DNA from: Sandaracinobacteroides sp039808025
Lineage (GTDB): Bacteria > Pseudomonadota > Alphaproteobacteria > Sphingomonadales > Sphingomonadaceae
Length of the DNA stretch: 64,000 nt
NCBI GenBank assembly: GCA_039808025.1
Contig: JBDHSK010000007.1
Coordinates: 115,328 to 179,327, forward strand
Reading direction: 5' to 3'
Shown here: piece after piece, positions 15,080 through 23,555 of the stretch
Layout of the letters: each line of letters opens with the position of its first letter
How positions within the stretch are numbered: position 1 is the first letter of the stretch
The notes under the pieces: generated by a model
The model's database searches: none
What the model saw: only the letters and a program-made list of their open reading frames with translations
What the model was told of the DNA's origin: nothing
Program-made: the position numbers and the translations under genes

Positions 15080-16912
15080 ATGCACATCACCCGCTTGAAG
15101 ATCTCAGGTTTCAGGGGTGTTCGTTCGGCGGACATCACGTTGGGCCGCCATGCCGTGCTGGTGGGGCCGAACAATAGCGGCAAGACCACCATCATCGAGG
15201 CGCTGGCGTTGCTGTTCGGGCGCGACCGACTGGTGCGCCGCCTCACCGAGCATGATTTTCATGGCAGCGCGCCTATTGAGGCCACGCGCATTCTCTGCAT
15301 CGCCACCGTCACGGGCTTTACGCCCAACGACCCGCTCCACCATTCGTCTTGGTTCAGCCCCGAACGCGGCGTCGAGAAATGGTTCGACCCGAAAGCCAAG
15401 ACATTGAGCGCCGCGCCGGACGCGCAGCATACCGATCTGGCGGTGCAGATTGGTTTCGCTGCGCGCTTCGACCTGGACGAACTGGAAGCCGAAACGCTCC
15501 GCTTCTTCGTTGATGACGAGGACACGCTGGGCGATCCGTTCGCGGTAGACGCGCACCTGCGCACGATCCACACCAAGGTGCTCCAGGAGTTGGGCTTCTT
15601 TCTGGTCCCGGCCTCGCGCACATGGGACCGCTGGATTTCCTTTTCCTCGGAATTGTTCCGCCGCGTCGTGGCGACGCGCGGGAACATGCCCGCGCAGGCA
15701 GTGCGAGCCGAGCGCCAGAGACTCTGGACCCCGCCGAAAGCTGTGCGGCTCGAAGACCAGTCGGGGCTTTTCGAGATCGTCGACGCGGCCAATGACGAGT
15801 TGCGCGCGCTCATGGCCAGCGCCCCCAGACTCCAGTTGCGCCTGACCGCGACTGACAGCGACTCAGTTTTGGAATGCGTGGTGCCGCACTTCGTGCAAGG
15901 CACGGGGCCAACTCTTCCCTCGCAGCGGCAGGGCACGGGCCTCGTCTCCCTTCAAAGCCTTCTATTGCTCATGCAGTTCGGCAAGGCGCGCGCGGAAACG
16001 GGCCAGTCCTTCATGCTGGCCCTCGAGGAGCCGGAATTGCACATCCAGCCCTCGCAGCAAAAGCGCTTGGTCAACCGCCTCAATGCACTGTGCAACCAGA
16101 CGATAGTCACGACGCATTCGCCTATCGTGGCCGCAATGTTTCCGGCTCCCGATACGCTCTTTATCGAAACGCGCGAGGGCGCGTTGAGCGCCAAGCCACT
16201 GATGGACGCTATGCCCGCCCAGCCTACTAACCACCAGCAGCACTTGCTCTACGCATGGCGGCAGAAGCTGGTGGCCGCGCTCATGCACGAATGCGTCCTG
16301 ATCCCCGAAGGGGTTTCGGACGTTGCATGGCTTGAGGCGCTGCAAACCGCTCTTGAGCAGCATCAGGGTTGGGATAGCGAGCGAGCGAATACGCCGCTTC
16401 TCTCCACCTTCGTTGGCATCGTGCCGACCATCGACGCCAAAATTGCCGACACTTTCGCGCTGGTCAGCGCCGTTCATGCGCGGCCCTGCATCCTTGTGGA
16501 CGGGGACAAAGACGGGCGCGGTTACTTCGATGCGGTGAAGGGTAGCACTCCGCCACCACGCTGCGTCGTATTCTGGCTGCAAGACTGGGCGATGGAGCAT
16601 GTGGTTTCATGGATCGCGGGCGCGGACGAAGCCGCGATGCTGGCCGCGCTCGGAACCGCGCTGGGTGCTTCTTTCACCGACCGTGAGGTGCTTACCGCGC
16701 ATTTGCTTACCCAGAAATCCTACGCGCCGACTCATGAGAGCGCCGTCGTCACGCTCATGGCCAATGCGGCCTGCCGTGCCCGCACTGCACTGTTGCTCAA
16801 TGCCCTGTGCGACGTGCTGCGCGATCCCGCCAACACCATTACGCCGCTCTTTGCGCGCATCCCGGCGGATTCTACCGCCGACATGCACGTCTTCCGGTTT
16901 GTGCCTGCATGA
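15080..16912 (+). CDS. gajA: OLD-family ATP-dependent nuclease, GajA-like
   Basis: 610 residues. The ABC-type ATPase half has Walker A GPNNSGKTT (29-37), signature/Walker B LALEEPELHIQPS (about 312-324) and the H-loop TTHSP. The TOPRIM half has the catalytic Glu in LIPEGVSDVAWLEAL (about 406-420) and the acidic pair in LVDGDKDGRG (about 470-479). This architecture is that of OLD nucleases and of GajA, the nicking endonuclease of Gabija. ATG 15080 was chosen since AAGGAG lies 13 bases before it; an earlier in-frame start at 15020 has no ribosome-binding site. It overlaps the next gene by 4 bases. In Gabija, falling NTP levels release the nuclease to cut phage DNA. Confidence 0.9.
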   Translation: MHITRLKISGFRGVRSADITLGRHAVLVGPNNSGKTTIIEALALLFGRDRLVRRLTEHDFHGSAPIEATRILCIATVTGFTPNDPLHHSSWFSPERGVEKWFDPKAKTLSAAPDAQHTDLAVQIGFAARFDLDELEAETLRFFVDDEDTLGDPFAVDAHLRTIHTKVLQELGFFLVPASRTWDRWISFSSELFRRVVATRGNMPAQAVRAERQRLWTPPKAVRLEDQSGLFEIVDAANDELRALMASAPRLQLRLTATDSDSVLECVVPHFVQGTGPTLPSQRQGTGLVSLQSLLLLMQFGKARAETGQSFMLALEEPELHIQPSQQKRLVNRLNALCNQTIVTTHSPIVAAMFPAPDTLFIETREGALSAKPLMDAMPAQPTNHQQHLLYAWRQKLVAALMHECVLIPEGVSDVAWLEALQTALEQHQGWDSERANTPLLSTFVGIVPTIDAKIADTFALVSAVHARPCILVDGDKDGRGYFDAVKGSTPPPRCVVFWLQDWAMEHVVSWIAGADEAAMLAALGTALGASFTDREVLTAHLLTQKSYAPTHESAVVTLMANAACRARTALLLNALCDVLRDPANTITPLFARIPADSTADMHVFRFVPA

Positions 16913-18240
16913 CATTCGATTTCTTCGAGGGCGCGGCGGGGACAGGAAAGACCCACAATCTCGTGGGCCGCGCGGGAGAGATCGTTCAGGACGGGGTGCT
17001 AGGCGAAGGGCATAAGCTCTTGGCGCTCACCTTTATGAACGGCGCGCGCCGCCGTCTGGATGCGCGCCTTGGCGAGAACCCGGCGTTCCGCAGGCGCTTT
17101 GACTGTCAGACCTTCGATGTGTTCGCCCGGACACTGGCCGCGCGGCGCAGGAGCCTGATTACGCCAGCGATGGAGGCGCAGGCCGATGCTCTAAACGAAT
17201 TTGACGGGCCGTGCGCTCTGGCAGCGGGCCTTCTGGAAAACGAAGCCGTTCAGAAATGGGTGGCAAGGGGTTTCCCCCTGATTTTGGTGGATGAAGCGCA
17301 AGACCTTGACGAACACCGGATGCGTATTCTTCAAGGACTTTCGCAATCCTGCCGGATTGTGGCGGCGGCGGATGCCTTTCAGTGTCTTCACGACGGGCGT
17401 GATACCGCGCACCTGATGGCGTGGCTTGAGGGCGTAGGACACACCCGCCGTCTAACGCAGGTTCGCCGGACGACACAGCAGGGATTGCTGGCCGCTGCGC
17501 TGGCCGTGCGTGGAGGCCGGGATGTGAAGGCCGTTCTGACAGCCAACACGTTCGACAACCGCACATCATGGAACGGCGCGGGCTTCCGGCTTCAAGATGC
17601 GGTCGCGACGCAGGCGAACACAGGGCTTCTTGCGTGGACAGTCGCCAACGAGATTTCGCAACGCCAAGGGCCAGTCGTCATTCTCACGCCGGACGCCAGC
17701 AACGTGATTATCCGGGCGGCGCTGGCCACCGTGCAGACAAGACAGTGGACACGCAACAACGGCGCGACCTTCGGGCCGTATCCGCATACATGGGACCGCC
17801 ACGATAACGAAGAAGCCGATGCCTTGCTGGCCGATATCGTCTTGCCGGAGGCAGCGTCTTGCGCCGATCTTCGCGCGCTTCTCACGCCGTTGGCCGGGAA
17901 CGCGCCCATCGCGCAAGCCATCAGCCGCATGGACCGCTTGCGCCGCACACAGGGGCAAGCGACCTTCACCGCCGCACAAGTGACCGAGTTCGTGCGGGAA
18001 TCGGTGCGCAACCTTTCACGTCTGGGCTTCCGGCAGCAACACGGCCACCTCGCCATGACAATCCAGCGCGCCAAGAACCGGGAGTTTCCAAATGTTATCG
18101 TGCTCTGGCCATACACTGTCACAGGCAGCCCGGAGTATTTGCGAAGGTTGCTCTACAATGCCATCACGCGCGCGCGGAACCATTGCACCGTTATCGTCCA
18201 TGGCCAAAGACGGCTGAACGAACCGCCATTCGCGCCTTGA
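16909..18240 (+). CDS. gajB: UvrD-like SF1 helicase, GajB-like
   Basis: 443 residues. Walker A is FEGAAGTGKTHNL (6-18), motif II LVDEAQDLDEHRMRIL (about 125-140), motif III-like VAAADAFQCL, and the C-terminal helicase motifs are HLAMTIQRAKNREFPNVIVL and LYNAITRARNHCTVIVHG (about 414-431). The start ATG 16909 overlaps the gajA stop (ATGA). GajB partners with GajA in Gabija and senses DNA ends or gaps. The protein is slightly short compared with usual GajB (about 490-500), with a reduced 1B/2B insertion, but the key motifs are present. A longer frame from 16807 lies within gajA and was rejected. Confidence 0.85.
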   Translation: MTFDFFEGAAGTGKTHNLVGRAGEIVQDGVLGEGHKLLALTFMNGARRRLDARLGENPAFRRRFDCQTFDVFARTLAARRRSLITPAMEAQADALNEFDGPCALAAGLLENEAVQKWVARGFPLILVDEAQDLDEHRMRILQGLSQSCRIVAAADAFQCLHDGRDTAHLMAWLEGVGHTRRLTQVRRTTQQGLLAAALAVRGGRDVKAVLTANTFDNRTSWNGAGFRLQDAVATQANTGLLAWTVANEISQRQGPVVILTPDASNVIIRAALATVQTRQWTRNNGATFGPYPHTWDRHDNEEADALLADIVLPEAASCADLRALLTPLAGNAPIAQAISRMDRLRRTQGQATFTAAQVTEFVRESVRNLSRLGFRQQHGHLAMTIQRAKNREFPNVIVLWPYTVTGSPEYLRRLLYNAITRARNHCTVIVHGQRRLNEPPFAP

Positions 18241-18671
18241 ATATGGTCTACGGTAGCAGCAAAGTTCCATGCTGACTGGTAGGAGATGACGTAAGAAGAT
18301 AATCATCCTCGATCTATTGCGCAAATGTGGTGATCATTACTATCGGGTGTGGCCCGTCAGTTTTTTGATAATGCTGGTATTACCAATAATTACGGGTGCT
18401 GTTTCCCTATCCGTTCACATTTAAATCGCCTGCTTGGTAATGAGTTGTGGCTGGTGGTCCTTCGCCCAATTAAGGAACAGGATCGAAAAAAGCGCTCTTT
18501 GCGACGTTTCGGTGGCTGTCGCTCTTCACGTCGGAAGGGTTGCAGGGCCGCAGGGCGAAGCGAAGCAGCCCAGCCGCCCGAGGACATCAGCAAGGGCGTG
18601 CATCGTCGTCGTCCGGCCGCAACGGCTCCGGGGTGAGAGGGCAGGCGCTTCTCACCCCGGAGTGCGGCAGA
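18241..18671. other. Intergenic stretch at the island's right border
   Basis: About 430 bases with no gene recognised. Bases 18290-18470 are clearly more AT-rich than both sides. The right part (about 18490-18620) is GC-rich without family resemblance. A hairpin follows at 18626-18662. This is the probable border between the defence island and host genes; no copy of the tRNA-Ser 3' end was found here. Confidence 0.5.
18626..18662 (-). terminator. Hairpin downstream of the phosphatase gene
   Basis: CTCCGGGGTGAGA (18626-18638) and TCTCACCCCGGAG (18650-18662) form a perfect 13-bp stem with an 11-base loop, 9 bases beyond the phosphatase stop. There is no T-run, so it is probably an end-of-transcript hairpin rather than a classic intrinsic terminator. 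Confidence 0.55.
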
Positions 18672-19727
18672 TCAGGCCTGATCGAGATACATGGTTTGCA
18701 GCCTGGCGAGATCGGCATCCGTAAGGCCGAGCTCCGCCTTCAGATAGCCGGCAACCGACCCATATTCCTGATCGATCAGGTCAAGGAACTGGGCCAGATG
18801 CGATTGCCCCTTGCGGGAATACAGCGGTTCCGGTTTCGCCCCGCCGGGGGCCTTCTGGGCGGCCACATAATAAGGGATGATGGGGTTGCCCGGCCAATCA
18901 TCGGGGTTGAGGGGCGGCATCTCGAACTTCGGACGTCGCAGTTCCGTTGACAGGTGGTAGTCGCGAAGGATCGTGTCGCGCGGCACACCAAGGGCAGAAT
19001 AGATGAGGGCGGTCGCCACGCCGGTGCGATCCTGTCCGGCAGAACAATGGTACAGCACGGCACCATCACCAGCAAGCATACGCCGGAAGATGGCCCGGTA
19101 CTGCGGTGCCATGAACTTGCCGATGCTGCGATAATTGTGTTCGCCGTCACCTTCCGACATGCCTGCCATCAGACCCTTGAGCGAATAGTCGTTTGAGACG
19201 AACAGCGCGCCCGTCCGGTCGTCGATCAGGTCGGGGGCGATTTGCCGCTCATCGGTTGAGCGCAGATCAACAACCGTTCCCAGCTTCAATTGGTCGAGCA
19301 GCGCGTAATCCTGACCAGTCAGCAGGGGCATGGCGCCCGAGCGAAAGACCTTGCCCCATTTCACCCGGCGGCCATCAGCCGTTGCATAGCCGCCGATATC
19401 GCGAAAGTTTGACCCTTGTTGCAAGGGCAGAAGGCGTTCGGCCACCATGACGGTCGAACCGTCGCTGCTATCGCGCAACAGATAATAAACCCGCTTTCCA
19501 GATGGGGCCGTCACCACCAGTTTGCCACCGCGCACCATCTCTGCAACCGGGGTGGCGTTGCTGCCGTCTGCGCTATCAGCCCTGTAGACCGCGACGGCAT
19601 GGTCGCCGGTCCAGCTGATCTCGACCCTGTCGGAATCCAGCCGTCTGACTTCGCCAGGTACGACCGCGTGGGCCTCGGCCGCCAACAGAGTGCCCACAAG
19701 GGGAAATAGCAATCTGATTCTGGTCAT
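18672..19727 (-). CDS. Secreted tyrosine-protein phosphatase
   Basis: 351 residues with a signal peptide (MTRIRLLFPLVGTLLAAEAH). A fibronectin-like N-terminal part (EVRRLDSDRVEISWTGD) precedes the phosphatase domain: GSNFRDIGGYATADG (start of the Y_phosphatase3 family), VVDLRSTDERQ, and the catalytic P-loop YHCSAGQDRTGVA with Cys and Arg in the HCxxGxxR order. It acts in the periplasm or outside, removing phosphate from Tyr or other phosphoesters. ATG 19727 was chosen because AAGGA sits 10 bases before it; ATG 19736 is also possible. It lies 149 bases downstream of a TonB receptor gene on the same strand, so the two may be co-expressed. Confidence 0.88.
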   Translation of the reverse strand: MTRIRLLFPLVGTLLAAEAHAVVPGEVRRLDSDRVEISWTGDHAVAVYRADSADGSNATPVAEMVRGGKLVVTAPSGKRVYYLLRDSSDGSTVMVAERLLPLQQGSNFRDIGGYATADGRRVKWGKVFRSGAMPLLTGQDYALLDQLKLGTVVDLRSTDERQIAPDLIDDRTGALFVSNDYSLKGLMAGMSEGDGEHNYRSIGKFMAPQYRAIFRRMLAGDGAVLYHCSAGQDRTGVATALIYSALGVPRDTILRDYHLSTELRRPKFEMPPLNPDDWPGNPIIPYYVAAQKAPGGAKPEPLYSRKGQSHLAQFLDLIDQEYGSVAGYLKAELGLTDADLARLQTMYLDQA

Positions 19728-19876
19728 CGTCGTCATGTCCTTACAATGCTGGATGGGAGGGTGGCGGTTGAGGTCATTGCCCCTGCACCAATGTCGCCGG
19801 GTCCGGAGTTGCCGGGGTTGCAAGTGCCGCCAGCAGGAAAAGAGCAGGGGGTGTGGATCGCATGCTGGGTGCCCCT

Positions 19877-22516
19877 TCAGAAACCGAAGCGGACGCCGAA
19901 CATGTAGCGCGAGCCTATCTGTTCGACTTCCGTCGGCCGGTCCATGGTGCCTTCGTAGGCGACGTACATGGCATTCGTCAGGTTCGAGGCATCGACAAAG
20001 ACGGTGAACATGTCGTTGATCTTGTAGCGAACCGAGACGTCGAGGTTTTCGTACCCCTTGCGCGATTCCCCTGACCCGAAGCCGCCCAGAGAATCGAACC
20101 AGTCATCGCGCCACTGGTAGCTGATGCGTGCGGAAAAGCCGTATTTTTCGAAGAACAGCGAAGCATTGGCGATGGTTTTCGACATGCCGGGGAACGGGAT
20201 ATTCTTGCGCTGCTGGCCGTTTACCAGCTGGGTGTCGAACCGGCCATCAAGCAATGTCAGGTTGCCCTGAAAGCCGAAGCCGTCGAACGGCGAGGGCAGG
20301 AACTTGAACTGCTGCTGGTAATTGAACTCCACGCCATAGAGTTTGCCGTTTTCGCCGTTGAAGGTAGAAGTCAGCAGATAGCCTGAGCGATCGACTCCGT
20401 TCGAATTGAACACGTCTGACCCGACGGCCTGCTGGTTCGAGTAGAAGACATTGTCGATCCAGCGGTAAAAGCCAGCCACAGACAGAATGCCGTTGTCGGG
20501 CAGATACCATTCAATGCTGGAATCGATTCCCCAGGTATATTCCGGTTCAAGCCCCGGGTTGCCGCCAGCGATCGTGCCTGGCGAGTTGGTGTCGTTGATC
20601 GAGGCGCCAACCCGGATGGCGCCATAGGCCGGCCGCGAGATGCCACGCTGGCCGCTAAGGCGGAAAATGACGTCGTCGCCCAGATGGAAGCGGGCATTGA
20701 TGCTGGGGAAAAAGTCGGTGTAGGTGCGCCGCACGCTGAGCGGGGTGCTGACCGCGCCGACGAGGGCGGTGCCGGCGTTGCTCAGAACATAATGTTCCAT
20801 GCGCACGCCGCCGGTGATCGTTGCCCGGTCGAGTTCGATGCTGCCCATCACATAGGCGGCATAGGTCTGTTCATCCTGATTGTAGCGATCAGTGACGGGG
20901 ATATTGTTGTCGGGATTGAACAGACCGGCCGCCGTCAGCTTGTCGACAATACCAAGCGCGGCGTTCCGCAGGGCCACGTTGTCAACATAGTTGATCGTGA
21001 AGCCAAGCGGGAACAGGGTAGTCCAGGGGGTGTTGGTGACATAGCTGTTGATGTCGAATGTGGCGCCCACCTTGCCAGCCAGCGCACCGATGGCAGCGAT
21101 GTTGGCCGTCGAGAAGTTGTTCCCGGCGATCGTGCGGTCGGCGAACAGGGCGCCGGCCGAAACGGTGAGGGTGCCGAACTGCTGCGATGCATCGAGTTTG
21201 GCCGTATAGCTGTCGGATACGGTGCGCTGTTGCGCCGGGATCAGGATGGTGCCTGCCGACACGAGGCTGCGCTGATCGAACCCGGCCAGCGCCTCGCCGC
21301 GTTCCAGGCCGTTGGCGCCCATGATGGTCGAATACAGGGTGACGTTCGGGAAGCGTGGATCGCTGCGGTCGTAGGTCAGAGACGGAGACCCAAGGCCGGA
21401 GCCGGTGCTCGCCTGGATCAGTGGCAGGAATGTGTTGTTGTCGGTGCGCGCATAATTGAGCTTCAACGACACCTTGAGCCCTTCGTCGGTGTCGATATCG
21501 CCGCCGATGGTGCCGATGTAGTTACGGTTGCGGTATTCGCCATAGTTGAACGATCCGCGAACCGGCACCGAGACCAGATCGCCGGAGTCGAGATTGCGAT
21601 AGCCCGATGCCGCCCGGTCGAGGCGCAGTTCGTACTGGTTACGCTGCTCGTTGTCGTTGAACTCGGTAAAGATCGCCCGTGCATAGATGCGCCGGCCGAC
21701 TTCGGGCTCGAATTCGATGCCGCCGAACAGACCGTTGTTCCAGCGCTCGATCTGGTATTGGCGGATATCGAATTCGGTAGGGCCGAAGGTCGTGTCGGTC
21801 GGGCTGGCCGGCTCGTCATACAGGCCGACTTCGCGGTTGTCGGTCAGCTGCTTGCGGCGGTAGTGGGAGCCGCCGATCACCACGCCAACGACATCGTTGG
21901 CCCAGCTCAGCCGCAGCGATCCCTGGCGTTGTTCGCCGTTGCCATGACTCATGAAGCCATAACCCAGATCACCTGATACGTGGAGCCCCTGTTTGCCCAG
22001 TGGCGAATAGGTCTGCAGGTCAACCGTGGCGACAATGGCATCAGCCTGAAGCGCTGGTGTCAGCGACTTGTTGATGACAATCGACGACAGCAGAACCGCC
22101 GGTACCGCATCGAAGCGGAACGCCCGGGAGTCACCGCCTTCGTCAACGCCAATCATGGGTACGCCGTCGATCATAACCGAAGTCCAGCGGTTGGGCGCGC
22201 CGCGGATCTGGATGTAGCGTTCCTGGCCCTGGTCGCGCTGCACCGCTACCGCCGGCAGGCGTGACAGGGCCGCGGCAGAGTTCTGGTCGGGGAAGCGGCC
22301 AACGCTGTCGGCTGCAGCGACATCGACGAGGTTCAGGGCGACGCGCTTGTCTTCGACGGAGGCCGCCTGTGACTGCAGAATCGACCCGGTTACGATGATC
22401 TCGAAGTTTGCGGCATCATCTGCGGCATCCTCAGCCTGCGCCATGGCCGGAAAAAGCACGGATACGGCCAGAGCAATCTTTGAGGTAATGGTTCTGAACT
22501 GATTCTTCTTCAACAC
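19877..22516 (-). CDS. TonB-dependent outer-membrane receptor
   Basis: 879 residues. A signal peptide (about 1-28, ending in AMAQA) is followed by the TonB box/plug region FEIIVTGSIL and RLPAVAVQRDQGQERYIQIRG, then a 22-strand barrel ending in YMFGVRFGF with the terminal Phe needed for outer-membrane assembly. The plug resembles the CirA/FecA-like sphingomonad receptors that take up sugars, peptides or siderophores; the substrate is not clear. GTG 22516 was chosen because GGGGA lies 6 bases upstream; an upstream TTG is less likely. A Crp/Fnr regulator is upstream on the same strand and a secreted phosphatase downstream. Confidence 0.92.
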   Translation of the reverse strand: MLKKNQFRTITSKIALAVSVLFPAMAQAEDAADDAANFEIIVTGSILQSQAASVEDKRVALNLVDVAAADSVGRFPDQNSAAALSRLPAVAVQRDQGQERYIQIRGAPNRWTSVMIDGVPMIGVDEGGDSRAFRFDAVPAVLLSSIVINKSLTPALQADAIVATVDLQTYSPLGKQGLHVSGDLGYGFMSHGNGEQRQGSLRLSWANDVVGVVIGGSHYRRKQLTDNREVGLYDEPASPTDTTFGPTEFDIRQYQIERWNNGLFGGIEFEPEVGRRIYARAIFTEFNDNEQRNQYELRLDRAASGYRNLDSGDLVSVPVRGSFNYGEYRNRNYIGTIGGDIDTDEGLKVSLKLNYARTDNNTFLPLIQASTGSGLGSPSLTYDRSDPRFPNVTLYSTIMGANGLERGEALAGFDQRSLVSAGTILIPAQQRTVSDSYTAKLDASQQFGTLTVSAGALFADRTIAGNNFSTANIAAIGALAGKVGATFDINSYVTNTPWTTLFPLGFTINYVDNVALRNAALGIVDKLTAAGLFNPDNNIPVTDRYNQDEQTYAAYVMGSIELDRATITGGVRMEHYVLSNAGTALVGAVSTPLSVRRTYTDFFPSINARFHLGDDVIFRLSGQRGISRPAYGAIRVGASINDTNSPGTIAGGNPGLEPEYTWGIDSSIEWYLPDNGILSVAGFYRWIDNVFYSNQQAVGSDVFNSNGVDRSGYLLTSTFNGENGKLYGVEFNYQQQFKFLPSPFDGFGFQGNLTLLDGRFDTQLVNGQQRKNIPFPGMSKTIANASLFFEKYGFSARISYQWRDDWFDSLGGFGSGESRKGYENLDVSVRYKINDMFTVFVDASNLTNAMYVAYEGTMDRPTEVEQIGSRYMFGVRFGF

Positions 22517-22609
22517 GTATGATCCCCGCAATTGAAAATCTGCGGGGCCGATAGCGTGGCCGTGTTACACTATCGGGGAACAAATATTGCAGTGCAGCGA
22601 CACTGATTT

Positions 22610-22630
22610 GACATTCATGTTTCGAATGTC
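22610..22630. repeat. Palindrome GACATTC-N7-GAATGTC
   Basis: A perfect 7-bp inverted repeat between the Crp/Fnr gene and the TonB receptor gene, about 95 bases before the receptor start. A second, weaker dyad (CGATAG...CTATCG) lies nearer the receptor gene. Either could be an operator or a terminator for the regulator gene. Confidence 0.45.
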
Positions 22631-22707
22631 CGTCTGCAGGGGGCCAGGGGCCATGTTCTGCAAGGCCCTGCACCTGTACGCGCAGACCGATCCGTCCGGG
22701 AAACGGT

Positions 22708-23421
22708 TCAGGCTGTGAGGTCGTCCCCTTGCGCAAGGGCGCTGATGGCGGACAGATCATGGATGATGAGGCGCTGGCCGCTGGTGGCGATCAGCCCCTC
22801 CTTCTTCCAGGCCGAGAGCACGCGGCTTGCCGTATGCAGCGTGGTTCCTGCGAATTCGGCAAGATCCTGGCGACGCAGCGGGATCTCGATCGTGGTGCCG
22901 CGCGTGCCGGCGCGTCCGGCCTGTTCTGACAGCCGAAGGAGGGCATGGGCGATGAGCTGCTCGACCCGCTGGGTCGTCAATTCGCGCACCCGATCCTGAA
23001 GCTGCGCAATCCGGGCGCCCAGAACCCTGATCACGTTGGAGGCAATGCCGGGATAGCGGTTCAGGAGGGCAAGGAGATCGGATTCCGTCCAGACGAGGAT
23101 CGTTGACGCCTCGACGGCAATGGCATCGGCGGGATAGCGGTGATTGGTGAACAGGGCGATGGTTCCGAATGTCTCGCCCGGCCCGATGAAGCGCAGGATC
23201 GCCTGCCTGCCGTCGGTGCCGGTCTGCACGATGCGGACACTTCCCATGCACAGGGCATAGGCCCGGTTGGCGGGGGCACCCTGTTCAATAATGACAGCGC
23301 CTCTTTCAACCCGCCTTGCCTGCATGACATTTCGGATGGCCAGTAGCGCATCTTCCGGCAGAAAGCGGAACAGCTCGAGCGCGCCGATCCTTTCCAGTGG
23401 CACTGCAGACTCTGTCCCCAT
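22708..23421 (-). CDS. Crp/Fnr-family transcriptional regulator
   Basis: 237 residues. The cyclic-nucleotide-binding-like barrel runs about 10-125 (FRFLPEDALLAIRNVMQARR, FIGPGETFGTIALF) and the dimerisation helix about 125-160. The winged helix-turn-helix contains RRQDLAEFAGTTLHTASRVLSAWKKEGLI (broken here as RRQDLAEFAGTT and TASRVLSAWKKEGLI). No N-terminal Cys cluster for an Fe-S centre is seen, so it is not a classic oxygen-sensing FNR. ATG 23421 follows AGAGGA; an upstream in-frame ATG at 23460 would add 13 residues. It is divergent from a TonB receptor gene, with an FNR-like box between them. Confidence 0.9.
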   Translation of the reverse strand: MGTESAVPLERIGALELFRFLPEDALLAIRNVMQARRVERGAVIIEQGAPANRAYALCMGSVRIVQTGTDGRQAILRFIGPGETFGTIALFTNHRYPADAIAVEASTILVWTESDLLALLNRYPGIASNVIRVLGARIAQLQDRVRELTTQRVEQLIAHALLRLSEQAGRAGTRGTTIEIPLRRQDLAEFAGTTLHTASRVLSAWKKEGLIATSGQRLIIHDLSAISALAQGDDLTA

Positions 23422-23474
23422 GGCATGCGTCCTCTGAGATTCCCTGTACGTCATCGCCATAATCGTGCCCCGGT

Positions 23475-23488
23475 TTGCGCTGGATCAA
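23475..23488. promoter_or_regulatory. FNR/CRP-like box
   Basis: TTGCG-CTGG-ATCAA matches the FNR consensus TTGAT-N4-ATCAA at 8 of 10 positions. It lies in the 95-134-base gap between the divergent Crp/Fnr gene and TonB receptor gene, so it could control either or both. A second dyad, CTATTG...CAATAG, lies closer to the receptor gene. Confidence 0.45.
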
Positions 23489-23555
23489 ACCCGGCATCCA
23501 TACCTTTGCCTATTGTGCAATCAACTCGCAATAGCAACTTAAGGGGTGATCTTCC

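Noticed and set aside
18409..18430. TGTTTCCCTATCCGTT resembling the CRISPR repeat start
   Set aside because: It matches 14 or so bases only with a one-base gap and has no conserved repeat end, spacer or neighbour; probably chance.
18626..18662. Hairpin at the island border considered as an attachment site
   Set aside because: It is a symmetrical stem at the phosphatase gene end and has no copy at the tRNA-Ser, so it fits a transcript-end hairpin better.
20684..21976. 430-codon open frame on the plus strand
   Set aside because: Shadow of the TonB receptor gene on the other strand.
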